From: Williamsia sp.
GTDB lineage: Bacteria; Bacteroidota; Bacteroidia; Chitinophagales; Chitinophagaceae
Direction: 5' to 3'
NCBI GenBank assembly: GCA_015069695.1
Contig: JADCRZ010000010.1
Coordinates: forward strand, 135,191-199,190
Length of the DNA: 64,000 nt
The position numbers and the translations under genes were made by a program. The notes below the pieces were generated by a model, which saw nothing but the letters and a program-made list of their open reading frames with translations, was not told the origin of the DNA and ran no database searches. Positions 1 to 7,953 of this stretch are shown here, piece after piece. The first letter of the stretch is position 1. Every line of letters begins with the position of its first letter.

Positions 1-349
1 AGTGAAACAGTACAGTGCAGGCGTATTTTACAGAAGGTATAAGCAGCTATTCAAAGACCTTTATATTTTCGGCGAAGGAACGCTTTCATACACCGGCATG
101 CACCAAAGTGAATTGTTTGCTTCAAATGGTTTTAAATCGATCTACACTGAACACGGTGGCCAGCTATATTTTACGCCTGGTATTTCTTACAACTTGTTCA
201 AAAAACTGCAGGCAGAACTGCTCATCCCCAGCCTCCTTTCTATCAGCTATACACGCTCAAATAATGACCAGCAAAGGTTTACAGCTTCCACAGGGCTGCA
301 GAACACCAACCTGGGTTATCTGGGTGTGGGTTTTCATGTAATCCTGTAA
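1..349 (+). CDS. Outer-membrane beta-barrel-like protein, C-terminal part (cut by window edge)
   Basis: Only the last ~115 codons are in the window and the reading frame is open to the left edge, so the start lies outside. The visible part alternates aromatic and polar residues (YTGMHQSELF, GGQLYFTPGISYNLF) and ends in GYLGVGFHVIL, the kind of terminal strand seen in Bacteroidota outer-membrane barrels. No catalytic motif is visible and no family can be named. It is followed by a short hairpin and then the O-methyltransferase gene. The outer-membrane location is inferred from strand pattern only. Confidence 0.5.
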   Translation, partial: VKQYSAGVFYRRYKQLFKDLYIFGEGTLSYTGMHQSELFASNGFKSIYTEHGGQLYFTPGISYNLFKKLQAELLIPSLLSISYTRSNNDQQRFTASTGLQNTNLGYLGVGFHVIL

Positions 350-438
350 GGAACTTTATCTCACTGAAGAGAGCGTACACCAACTGACAAAAACACCCAA
401 CCTGTGTGTACAGCTGGAACAAAGACCAGCTCCCTATT

Positions 439-471
439 CCAGGCAGATAGGTCTATGATTTATCTGCCTGG
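439..471 (+). terminator. Hairpin after the partial outer-membrane gene
   Basis: An 11-bp perfect stem (439-449 with 461-471, arm CCAGGCAGATA) encloses an 11-base loop. No strong T-run follows, so terminator function is tentative. Nothing else was recognised in 350-644. Confidence 0.4.
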
Positions 472-644
472 CTTGTACTTTCCCATCCGTTCATGAATTG
501 ATTATTCCTGTTCATTACCCGGATAGCCCCGTTGATGACGTCGATGCTTTTTTCCGCTTACCGCCATCCTATTTTAGCACTACGAAAGAGGATAACCGCA
601 GCCAGGGTTATTCCTCTTCTCACCCCCAAATACAAAACCATAAC

Positions 645-1706
645 ATGACAACAACACACCCCCAAATCCCTACCAGCGTAAAAGCACCCGTTATCAGTCC
701 GGCCGCCATCCTGCAAACAGGACTGGCCTTCTGGTCATCAAAAGTCCTGCTCACGGCCGTCAACCTTGACCTGTTCACCGTGCTTGGTGATGGCTCTCAA
801 ACAGCGGAAGAAATCAGCGCAAAGCTTGGCCTGCAGAACAGAGGCTTGTACGACTTTCTGGATACCTTGGTTGCCCTGCGCTTCCTGTACCGCGAAGGCA
901 AGGGAGAAAATGCCTTGTACTGCAATACGCTTGAAACAGAAATATTTCTGGATAGAAAGAAGCCTTCTTATGTAGGCGGCATCCTGACGATGGCAAACAA
1001 CCGCCTTTATCCTTTCTGGAACAACCTGGAAGAAGCATTGAAAACGGGTAAACCCCAGAATGAAGCAAAAGACGGCAGTGAACCTTTATTCGAAACCCTG
1101 TACGCCGATGAAAAAAGATTGGAATTGTTCATGGACGGCATGACCGGCGTTCAGCTGGGAAACTTTATTGCCTTTTCAAAGAAATTCAACTTTGCCGGTT
1201 ACAAAACCCACTGTGATATAGGTGGTTGCAGCGGCATCCTCTCTTCCCAGATCGTTGTTCACCAGCCGCACATGCAATCTGTCAGCTTCGACCTGGCACC
1301 GGTAGCTCCCATCGCACAAAGACAGATCGACGCAATGGGTGTGCAAGACAAGGTCAGCATTGCATCCGGTGATTTCTTTCGCGATCCGTTTCCCAAAGCC
1401 GATCTGATCACGATGGGCAATATCCTGCACGACTGGGATCTGGAAACCAAGAAGATGCTTATCAGCAAAGCCTATGAAGCCCTGCCCCAGGGAGGCGCTT
1501 TTGTAGTGATTGAAAACATCATCGATGATGAACGCAGGGAAAATGCTTTCGGACTGATGATGTCGCTCAACATGCTTATTGAAACAGAAGGCGGGTTTGA
1601 TTACACCAAAGCTGAATTCATTGAATGGACTGGGGAAGCAGGCTTTACCCGTGTGGAGGCCATGCACCTGACAGGCCCTACCAGCGCGTTGATTGCCTAT
1701 AAATAA
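645..1706 (+). CDS. SAM-dependent O-methyltransferase (family 2, plant-type)
   Basis: A 353-residue protein of the O-methyltransferase family that includes acetylserotonin and caffeate-type enzymes. An N-terminal helical dimerisation domain (about residues 20-110: ILQTGLAFWSSKVLLTAVNLDLF, then a winged-helix-like segment) precedes a Rossmann SAM domain. SAM motif I is DIGGCSG (191-197), an acidic second strand follows (SFDLAP), then GDFF (about 242) and the HDW signature (about 262), whose His is the catalytic base in this family. The ATG at 645 is preferred over the upstream TTG at 498, which would add a polar 49-residue tail with no family match. The methyl acceptor cannot be told from sequence. 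The gene stands alone and ends before a strong hairpin. Confidence 0.85.
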   Translation: MTTTHPQIPTSVKAPVISPAAILQTGLAFWSSKVLLTAVNLDLFTVLGDGSQTAEEISAKLGLQNRGLYDFLDTLVALRFLYREGKGENALYCNTLETEIFLDRKKPSYVGGILTMANNRLYPFWNNLEEALKTGKPQNEAKDGSEPLFETLYADEKRLELFMDGMTGVQLGNFIAFSKKFNFAGYKTHCDIGGCSGILSSQIVVHQPHMQSVSFDLAPVAPIAQRQIDAMGVQDKVSIASGDFFRDPFPKADLITMGNILHDWDLETKKMLISKAYEALPQGGAFVVIENIIDDERRENAFGLMMSLNMLIETEGGFDYTKAEFIEWTGEAGFTRVEAMHLTGPTSALIAYK

Positions 1707-1764
1707 AACTGCATGCGATTGATAAGCAGCCGTACCAATAAGAAATAGTTCAGTACATTTATAA

Positions 1765-1818
1765 AGAGATCAGGTGTACAGGAAATCCCTTTTGTGATTT
1801 CCTGTACACCTGATCTCT
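1765..1818. terminator. Long perfect hairpin after the O-methyltransferase gene
   Basis: A 23-bp perfect stem (1765-1787 with 1796-1818) with an 8-base loop. It lies about 60 bases past the methyltransferase stop and before the amidohydrolase gene. The stem is much longer than a typical intrinsic terminator and lacks a clear T-run. Confidence 0.55.
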
Positions 1819-1906
1819 GTTAACATCATACAACATCAATGGCAATAAAATGCAGGAAGCCATTTTGCTGGCAGGGATGTTATGGTTGTTTTTCAAAAGA
1901 TCGCAT

Positions 1907-3271
1907 ATGAAAAATTTATTCCGGCTCTCCGCATACCTGTTTGCAGCAGTCATTGTACTGGTCATATTTACGCATGCAAAAAAGAAGACGGCCGCCGGCA
2001 GCACCCTCTTCAAAAATGCCACCATCATCGACGGCAATGGCGGCAACCCGGCAACCAACACCGACCTGCTGGTGCGGGATGGCATCATTGCAGCAATAGG
2101 ACGCAACCTGCAGGCTGCCGGCGCACAGGTCGTTGACCTCAGTGGCAAAACCCTCATGCCTTCGCTCATCAGCACCCATGTGCATATTGGCACCCTTAAA
2201 GGCACAACGACTACTGCAGCCAACTATACCCGCGACAATGTACTGTCGCAGCTCAGAAAATATGAAACTTACGGCGTGAATACGATCCAGGTGATGGGAA
2301 CTGACCGGCCCCTCCTGTTTGCAGGCGGCCTGCGTGATTCCTCCCAAAAGGGATTGTTGCCGGGCGCCCGCATCTACTCGGCCGGATACGGATTTGGTAC
2401 ACCGGGAGGTGGTCCGCCGGCAGAGATGGGGATGGACAATGTGTACCGGCCCGTGAGCGCGAGCCAGGTGCCGGCACAGATGGACAGTCTGGCCAGGCTC
2501 AGGCCTTCGGTTGTAAAAATGTGGATAGACAATTTCAATGGGCGGTTTAAAAAGATGGACCCGGCTGTTTATAAAACCATTATCCAGGAAGCACATAAGC
2601 GGGGCCTGCGGGTAGCTGCCCACGTATACTACCTGGCCGATGCCCGCCAGCTGGTAGCCGATGGCATTGACCTGTTCGCCCACAGCATCCGCGACAGTGT
2701 GATAGATGATGCGCTCATCCAACAGATGAAAGCCAAAAAAGTCGCCTACATTCCCACGCTCACACTCGATGAGTATGCCTATGTATATGCAAACAAACCT
2801 GCCTGGGCCGATGATGCTTTTTTCAAGGCCTCGCTGGAACCCGGTGCTTATGAATTGATCACGTCTGAAAAATACCAGAACGACATTAAAAATTCGCCGC
2901 AATATGCCAAGAACGGCCTTGCCCTTCAGCATGCGCTGCTCAACGTAAAAAAGCTCTATGCCGCCGGCATCCTGGTAGCATTGGGTACCGATTCGGGCGC
3001 TTCCCCCGTGCGTACACAGGGCTTTTCCGAACACCTAGAACTGGAACTGCTGGTACAAGCCGGCCTTACCCCGCTGCAAGCCATGGGAGCTGCTACGCGA
3101 AGTGCAGCACAGCTGCTGAAGATCGATAAAAGCTATGGCACATTGGAGAAAGGGAAGACAGCTGATATGATTGTTTTAAGCAAGAACCCGGTTGATGACA
3201 TCAGGAACACGCGCACGATAGAAGCCGTGTACAAGGCAGGAAAGCAGGTAAGCCAGGGACCGGTAAAATAG
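1907..3271 (+). CDS. Exported metal-dependent amidohydrolase (imidazolonepropionase-like)
   Basis: A 454-residue amidohydrolase-superfamily protein. It begins with a signal/anchor segment (KNLFRLSAYLFAAVIVLVIF). The composite beta-sandwich follows (ATIIDGNGG...LLVRDGIIAAIG), then the metal-binding HxH in STHVHIGT (His91 and His93), the RVAAHVYYLADA and LFAHSI segments that carry further metal ligands, and ALGTDSGA with the late Asp. The C-terminus shows the usual ATRSAAQLL...GTLEKGKTADMIVL layout. Start: the ATG at 1907 gives a clean signal peptide, while an upstream ATG at 1850 would add 19 residues. Substrate is unknown; the superfamily hydrolyses C-N, C-O or P-O bonds. It probably acts in the periplasm. 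Confidence 0.85.
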   Translation: MKNLFRLSAYLFAAVIVLVIFTHAKKKTAAGSTLFKNATIIDGNGGNPATNTDLLVRDGIIAAIGRNLQAAGAQVVDLSGKTLMPSLISTHVHIGTLKGTTTTAANYTRDNVLSQLRKYETYGVNTIQVMGTDRPLLFAGGLRDSSQKGLLPGARIYSAGYGFGTPGGGPPAEMGMDNVYRPVSASQVPAQMDSLARLRPSVVKMWIDNFNGRFKKMDPAVYKTIIQEAHKRGLRVAAHVYYLADARQLVADGIDLFAHSIRDSVIDDALIQQMKAKKVAYIPTLTLDEYAYVYANKPAWADDAFFKASLEPGAYELITSEKYQNDIKNSPQYAKNGLALQHALLNVKKLYAAGILVALGTDSGASPVRTQGFSEHLELELLVQAGLTPLQAMGAATRSAAQLLKIDKSYGTLEKGKTADMIVLSKNPVDDIRNTRTIEAVYKAGKQVSQGPVK

Positions 3272-3287
3272 TAGATCATATACAAAG

Positions 3288-3319
3288 GCACCCGGCGTTC
3301 AAATACCGGGTGCTTTTTT
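3288..3319 (+). terminator. Rho-independent terminator
   Basis: An 8-bp GC-rich stem (GCACCCGG 3288-3295 with CCGGGTGC 3306-3313) followed by six T residues, 17 bases after the amidohydrolase stop. Textbook intrinsic terminator. Confidence 0.85.
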
Positions 3320-3352
3320 GTTAATTGGAACCGATATATAGCGGGCTGTTTT

Positions 3353-3360
3353 TACATTTG
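3353..3360 (+). promoter_or_regulatory. Possible Bacteroidota -7 box for the DUF3078 gene
   Basis: TACATTTG matches the TAnnTTTG -7 consensus known for the Bacteroidota primary sigma factor and lies 14 bases before the ATG at 3375. The nearest TTG for a -33 element (3325-3327) is about 25 bases upstream, a little far, so the -33 part is weak. Confidence 0.45.
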
Positions 3361-3374
3361 TCCAACTCAACCAA

Positions 3375-4298
3375 ATGAAACAGCTTATCTTTTTTCTCAT
3401 GGGCATGCTCCTATGCTTAGCTGCCCGCACACAAGACGCCACTGTAAAAGAACTCAAGGAAGCCGCTTCCAAGCAGATAAAAAAAGATGCTGCAGACACC
3501 ATTCCTGCACGCTGGAAAAAGGGTGGACTGATCACCTTCAACCTGGCGCAGGGCGCCTTGAGCAACTGGCAGGGTGGCGGAGACAAATCGACTTTTTCTG
3601 TTGTGTCTTATCTGAACCTGTATGCTTACTACAAAAAAGACAGGCATTCCTGGGACAACACCCTGGATCTCGGATACGGAGTCATCAATACAACCAGCCT
3701 GGGCACCCGCAAGAGCGATGACCGCATCGATCTTGTTTCAAAATATGGCTATACGCTGCACAAAAAATTGAGCATGGCCGGACTGTTTAATTTCCGCTCG
3801 CAATTTAGTCCGGGTTTTGAGTACGAAGCAAAAAATGCAAGCGGTGCACAGCCACGCACAAAAACGTCTACCTTCCTGGCACCTGCATACGTTCTACTTT
3901 CCCTTGGTTTCAACTACAAGCCGGCAGATTTTGTTTCGGTCTTTGTATCACCTATCACCCAACGCTGGGTCATCGTCCAGGACAACTTTCTTTCATCCAA
4001 AGGCGCCTATGGTGTTGACACCGGTAAAAAATCGCGGAATGAATTGGGCGCTTTTTTATCAGCAGATTTCAACAAGGAAATTGCCAAAAACGTCGTATAC
4101 AAGTCGCGGCTCGACTTGTTTTCCAACTACAAAAGCAAACCCCAGAATGTAGACGTATACTGGACCAACGTATTCGCCCTCAAGGTCAACCGCTTCCTCT
4201 CTGCCAACATCACCCTCGACCTGCTCTACGATGACGACGCCATCGCCCGCTGGCAACTCCGCCAATTGCTGGGTGTAGGGTTTTCAGCGAAGTTCTAG
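3375..4298 (+). CDS. DUF3078 outer-membrane protein
   Basis: A 307-residue protein with an N-terminal signal peptide (KQLIFFLMGMLLCLAARTQ). The body matches DUF3078: WKKGGLITFNLAQGALSNWQGGG, then beta-strand pairs typical of an outer-membrane barrel (NTLDLGYGVINT, FVSVFVSPITQRWVIV) and the closing LLGVGFSAKF. The family is common in Bacteroidota; its function is unknown. It stands alone, between an intrinsic terminator upstream and a shared hairpin downstream that overlaps its stop codon. Confidence 0.8.
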   Translation: MKQLIFFLMGMLLCLAARTQDATVKELKEAASKQIKKDAADTIPARWKKGGLITFNLAQGALSNWQGGGDKSTFSVVSYLNLYAYYKKDRHSWDNTLDLGYGVINTTSLGTRKSDDRIDLVSKYGYTLHKKLSMAGLFNFRSQFSPGFEYEAKNASGAQPRTKTSTFLAPAYVLLSLGFNYKPADFVSVFVSPITQRWVIVQDNFLSSKGAYGVDTGKKSRNELGAFLSADFNKEIAKNVVYKSRLDLFSNYKSKPQNVDVYWTNVFALKVNRFLSANITLDLLYDDDAIARWQLRQLLGVGFSAKF

Positions 4299-4369
4299 TC
4301 TGAACCAGGATTATAGGATTGGTTGTCGAGATTGTGAATCATGGTTCAAGACTATCCTGGTTCAGACTA
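4296..4369. terminator. Convergent-gene hairpin overlapping coding ends
   Basis: A perfect 16-bp inverted repeat (4296-4311 with 4354-4369, core AGTCTGAACCAGGAT). The left arm begins on the TAG stop of the DUF3078 gene. The right arm lies inside the last codons of eutC, whose stop (4339-4341) falls in the loop. It probably works as a bidirectional terminator. A third, imperfect copy of the arm follows in eutC. Confidence 0.5.
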
Positions 4370-5091
4370 TTATCCTTCAACCCCACCCCGGACAACCCTC
4401 TCCTCAAGGCTTCCTGCACCAGGTAAAATATACGATGGGCAGCGGGTTGATACGGCAAACCTTGGGGGCGGATGTTAGAGATGCAGTTGCGTGATTCGTC
4501 GGTGAGGCCCGGGCGGGGGGCGTAAGTGATGTAAGCGCCCAGGCTGTCTGCAGCGCTTAGGCCTGGCCGTTCCCCGATCAGGATAATGGATAGACGGGCA
4601 TGCAGGGCATGTGCAAGCGGATCAGCAAGGGCTACGCGTGCCTGGGTTGCCAGGCAGACAGGAGCCAGCGTGTGACCGGCTGCCTGCAGCATTGCAGTCA
4701 ATACTTCAAGCACGGCAACAGCGTGTGCATTCACTGCCCGGGCTGACAAGCCATCTGCAACAACCAGGCTTACATCGCAGGGTGTTCCTGCATGTTGGTT
4801 AAGGATTTCCAGCGAGCGTTCATCCAAAAGCCGGCCCAGATCAGGGCGTTGCAGGTATTCCTGCCGGTTGCGGGCCTGGCTGTGCACCTGCAACAGGGGC
4901 AGGCCGGATTGTTCAAGCCCTTCTACCAGCACTTCCCTGTCCAATACGGAATAGACTGCATCACGGGCATGGGCATGCGCTACATTAAACTGGAGCAGGT
5001 TGGATACGGGAATGCTGCTGCCGGCCCTGCCCATGGCAATGCGGGCAGCAGTAAATTGTTTGAGCGGTTCCCAGGGATCATGCTTGTTCAT
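4339..5091 (-). CDS. eutC: Ethanolamine ammonia-lyase small subunit
   Basis: A 250-residue EutC. With EutB it forms the adenosylcobalamin-dependent lyase that turns ethanolamine into acetaldehyde and ammonia. Diagnostic parts are DPWEPLKQFTAARIAMGRAGSSIP at the N-terminus, VADGLSARAVNAHA, IILIGERPGLSAADSLGAYITYAPRPG and ESRNCISNIRPQGL. The ATG at 5091 is chosen because short-form EutC proteins start just before DPWE; the TTG at 5124 would overlap eutB. It lacks the long N-terminal extension of the enterobacterial protein. It is the last gene of the permease-eutB-eutC operon, and its 3' end forms part of a hairpin with the convergent gene. Confidence 0.9.
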   Translation of the reverse strand: MNKHDPWEPLKQFTAARIAMGRAGSSIPVSNLLQFNVAHAHARDAVYSVLDREVLVEGLEQSGLPLLQVHSQARNRQEYLQRPDLGRLLDERSLEILNQHAGTPCDVSLVVADGLSARAVNAHAVAVLEVLTAMLQAAGHTLAPVCLATQARVALADPLAHALHARLSIILIGERPGLSAADSLGAYITYAPRPGLTDESRNCISNIRPQGLPYQPAAHRIFYLVQEALRRGLSGVGLKDNSLNQDSLEP

Positions 5092-5116
5092 ACAGGTAAC
5101 ACTTGCAATACGCGGG

Positions 5117-6493
5117 TTAATCAATGTGGTGCATCAACCTGTTTACGGCTGCTGTGTGCACCAGCTTTCCTGTTCCATCCGCAATACCCTGTGCCAGCAG
5201 CCATTGCTCAAACTCCGGCGCCGGCCGAAGCCCGAGCAGCTTTCTGATATACAAGGCATCATGGAAAGAGGTGGACTGGTAGTTCAGCATAATATCGTCC
5301 GAACCCGGAATACCCATGATAAAATTACAGCCGGCAACACCCAGCAGGGTGAGCAGGTTGTCCATATCATCCTGGTCGGCCTCGGCGTGGTTGGTATAGC
5401 AAATATCCACACCCATCGGGAGGCCCAGCAGCTTGCCGCAAAAATGGTCTTCCAGCGCTGCCCGGATGATCTGCTTTCCGTCATACAAATATTCAGGTCC
5501 GATAAAACCAACCACGGTATTTACGAGAAGGGGTTCGTATTTGCGGGCCACAGCATAAGCCCTTGCTTCACAGGTTTGCTGATCAACGCCCCCGTGCGCA
5601 TTGGCAGACAAGGCACTCCCCTGCCCTGTTTCAAAATACATCCTGTTGTCTCCGACCGTACCGCGCCGGAGCGATCCGGTGGCATCCCAGGCTTCGTCGA
5701 GCAGGGAAAGACTGATACCAAAGCTCCGGTTGGTTTGCGCTGTACCACCGACAGACTGAAAACACAGATCTACAGGCGCATGGCTCCGGATCAGTTCAAG
5801 CGTGGTTGTAAGATGACAAAGCACGCATGATTGGGTAGGTATGCTGAATTGTTCGCGCAGGGAGTCAAGCAGCTGCAGCAGGTGCAACACATGGGCCGGA
5901 CTGTCGCCTGCAGGATTGATGCCGATCACCGCATCGCCGCTGCCATACAACAAACCATCGATGATGCTGGCCGCAATGCCTTTGGCATCATCGGTCGGAT
6001 GATTGGGTTGCAGCCGGGTAGAGAAGCGGCCCCTTAGTCCGATGGTGTTGCGGAAACGCGTAACGACTTCACATTTCTTGGCGACGGCAATCAGGTCCTG
6101 GTTTCGCATCAGCTTGGAAACGGCAGCCGCCATCTCCGGGGTGATGCCCCATTTCAGATTGCTTAAGACTGTTCCGTCCACTTCGTCTGCCAGCAACCAA
6201 TCACGCCAATCTCCCACCGTTAGATGGCTGACAGAACTGAATGCCGCTGTGTTGTGGCTGTCTATGATCAAACGGGTAATCTCGTCTTCTTCATAAGGCA
6301 CCACGGCTTCCTGCAAAAAGGTTTTCAGGGGCAGCTCGGCCAGCGCCATTTGTGCAGCGACCCGTTCTTCATAGCTGGTAGCGGCCAGTCCGGCCAGTGC
6401 ATCGCCGCTCCGCAAGGGAGTCGCCCTGGCCAGCAGTTCTTTCAGATCTGCGAACTGATATGTTTTTTGATCGATTGTATGCCGGTAAGCCAT
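5117..6493 (-). CDS. eutB: Ethanolamine ammonia-lyase large (catalytic) subunit
   Basis: A 458-residue EutB, normal length for the family. It is a TIM-barrel enzyme that binds ethanolamine and, with EutC, adenosylcobalamin. Matching segments include RLIIDSHNTAAF, VSHLTVGDWRDWLL, LRGRFSTRLQPNHPTDD, GDAVIGINPAGDSP, QSVGGTAQTNRSFGI and DICYTNHAEADQDDMDNLL. It begins one base after the permease stop and lies 25 bases before eutC, so the three genes are surely co-transcribed. No EutA reactivase, aldehyde dehydrogenase or microcompartment shell gene is present nearby. Confidence 0.95.
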   Translation of the reverse strand: MAYRHTIDQKTYQFADLKELLARATPLRSGDALAGLAATSYEERVAAQMALAELPLKTFLQEAVVPYEEDEITRLIIDSHNTAAFSSVSHLTVGDWRDWLLADEVDGTVLSNLKWGITPEMAAAVSKLMRNQDLIAVAKKCEVVTRFRNTIGLRGRFSTRLQPNHPTDDAKGIAASIIDGLLYGSGDAVIGINPAGDSPAHVLHLLQLLDSLREQFSIPTQSCVLCHLTTTLELIRSHAPVDLCFQSVGGTAQTNRSFGISLSLLDEAWDATGSLRRGTVGDNRMYFETGQGSALSANAHGGVDQQTCEARAYAVARKYEPLLVNTVVGFIGPEYLYDGKQIIRAALEDHFCGKLLGLPMGVDICYTNHAEADQDDMDNLLTLLGVAGCNFIMGIPGSDDIMLNYQSTSFHDALYIRKLLGLRPAPEFEQWLLAQGIADGTGKLVHTAAVNRLMHHID

Positions 6494-6494
6494 A

Positions 6495-7847
6495 TTAATC
6501 GGGGATTGTTACCGCCACCCTTTTTTCCAGCAAGGCATCGTCTTCTATTTCCATCCGATGCTTTCCGGTCGCAAAGAGCACCAGACCGGCGATCAGCAAA
6601 CCAGCAAAAAAGATGCAGCTTAAAATAAGATTATAATAGATCATGGCAGCCAAACACACGACGGCCAGCACCAGGGCCAGGGCAGGAAAGAAAGGATAGA
6701 ACGGTGCCCGGAAAGGACGCACCAGTTCCGGCTCTTTGCGGCGCAGGATAAACAGGCTGATCATGCTCATGATATACATCAGCACCGCTCCCATCACCGA
6801 TAACACAATAACCTGGCTTGTAGTTCCGGTAAACAGGGCAGCAAAGCTGATCACACCGCTTGCCAAGATAGCCCAATGCGGCGTTTTAAAGCGGCGGTGA
6901 ACAAGCGACAAACCCCGGGGCAGATACCCGCTGCGGGCCATGGCAAACACCTGCCGTGATGAAGCCAGGATGGTGCCATGAAAAGAAGCGATCAGGCCAA
7001 ACAAGCCGATGCTTGAAAACAATTTCGTGAGCCCGTTGTCTCTTCCCAACACAAGGGCAATGGCTTCAGGCAGTGGATAATCGATGTTGCTGAGCCTGCG
7101 CCAGTCTGTGATGCCGCCCGTGAGGATCATCACACCCAGCGCCAGGAAAGCCAGGGTAGCCAACCCAGAGATATATCCTTTGGGAATATTTTTTACCGGG
7201 TCTTTTACTTCTTCCGCTACCATGGCCACCCCTTCGATCGCCAGGTAAAACCAGACGGCATAAGGCAGTGCGGCAAATATGCCCTGCCATCCAAACGGCA
7301 GGGGATTGCGCAGGTAAAGGGAAGGCTTGAAATGCGGCCCGATAATCCCCATAAACAGCAGGAGTTCCGCCACTGCCAGGATAGTGATAAAGACAGAGAA
7401 CTGCGCCGACTCTTTTATCCCGGAAATGTTCAGCATAATAAACACCACATTAAAGAAAAGCGCTGAGCCCAGTACCGGCACCGAAGGGATCAAAAAATGC
7501 AGGTAACTTCCCAGGGCAAATGCAATGGCAGGTGTAGCCAGCAAGAAATCGATTAACGTAGCATAACCGGCGATCAGTCCGCCCAGCGGTCCCATGGCCC
7601 GGTAGGCATAAGCAAAAGCGCCGCCCGCGTGGGGAATGGATGTGGTAAGCTCGGTGTAGCTGAAGATAAAGCACACGTACATCACCGTTATAATCAGCGT
7701 AGCCACCAGAAAGCCGATGGTACCTGATACACCCCAGCCATAATTCCAGCCAAAGTATTCACCCGAAATGACCAGTCCAACCGCAATGGCCCAGAGATGA
7801 ATCGGGCGCAATGTCCGTTTTAATGTATCAGCAGCTAGTTTGGCCAT
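6495..7847 (-). CDS. Ethanolamine permease (APC family)
   Basis: A 450-residue amino acid-polyamine-organocation transporter of the ethanolamine permease type, located in the inner membrane. It begins LRPIHLWAIAVGLVISGEYFGWNYGWG, the unwound first helix typical of this group, followed by further hydrophobic helices (about 12 in total) and the APC segment ELTTSIPHAGGAFAYAYRAMGP. It is the first gene of the operon with eutB and eutC, which fixes the likely substrate as ethanolamine. No clear regulator or cobalamin riboswitch was seen upstream (7848-7953). Confidence 0.9.
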   Translation of the reverse strand: MAKLAADTLKRTLRPIHLWAIAVGLVISGEYFGWNYGWGVSGTIGFLVATLIITVMYVCFIFSYTELTTSIPHAGGAFAYAYRAMGPLGGLIAGYATLIDFLLATPAIAFALGSYLHFLIPSVPVLGSALFFNVVFIMLNISGIKESAQFSVFITILAVAELLLFMGIIGPHFKPSLYLRNPLPFGWQGIFAALPYAVWFYLAIEGVAMVAEEVKDPVKNIPKGYISGLATLAFLALGVMILTGGITDWRRLSNIDYPLPEAIALVLGRDNGLTKLFSSIGLFGLIASFHGTILASSRQVFAMARSGYLPRGLSLVHRRFKTPHWAILASGVISFAALFTGTTSQVIVLSVMGAVLMYIMSMISLFILRRKEPELVRPFRAPFYPFFPALALVLAVVCLAAMIYYNLILSCIFFAGLLIAGLVLFATGKHRMEIEDDALLEKRVAVTIPD

Positions 7848-7953
7848 AGGAGAGTTTACAACGATTTATTTTTTAAAAACCTCTTGCATGTCCTGTCCCT
7901 CCCAGCTTGCCAGGAAGCGCTGGAAAGGTTTCCATCTCATATGGCTCAACCGG

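Noticed and set aside
1916..3034. A long open frame (372 codons) on the minus strand
   Set aside because: It lies wholly inside the amidohydrolase gene and has a Cys/His-rich, domain-less product; it is the antisense shadow of a clear gene.
7848..7953. Possible cobalamin riboswitch before the ethanolamine operon or after the M16 gene
   Set aside because: Too short, and no B12-box-like sequence was seen.
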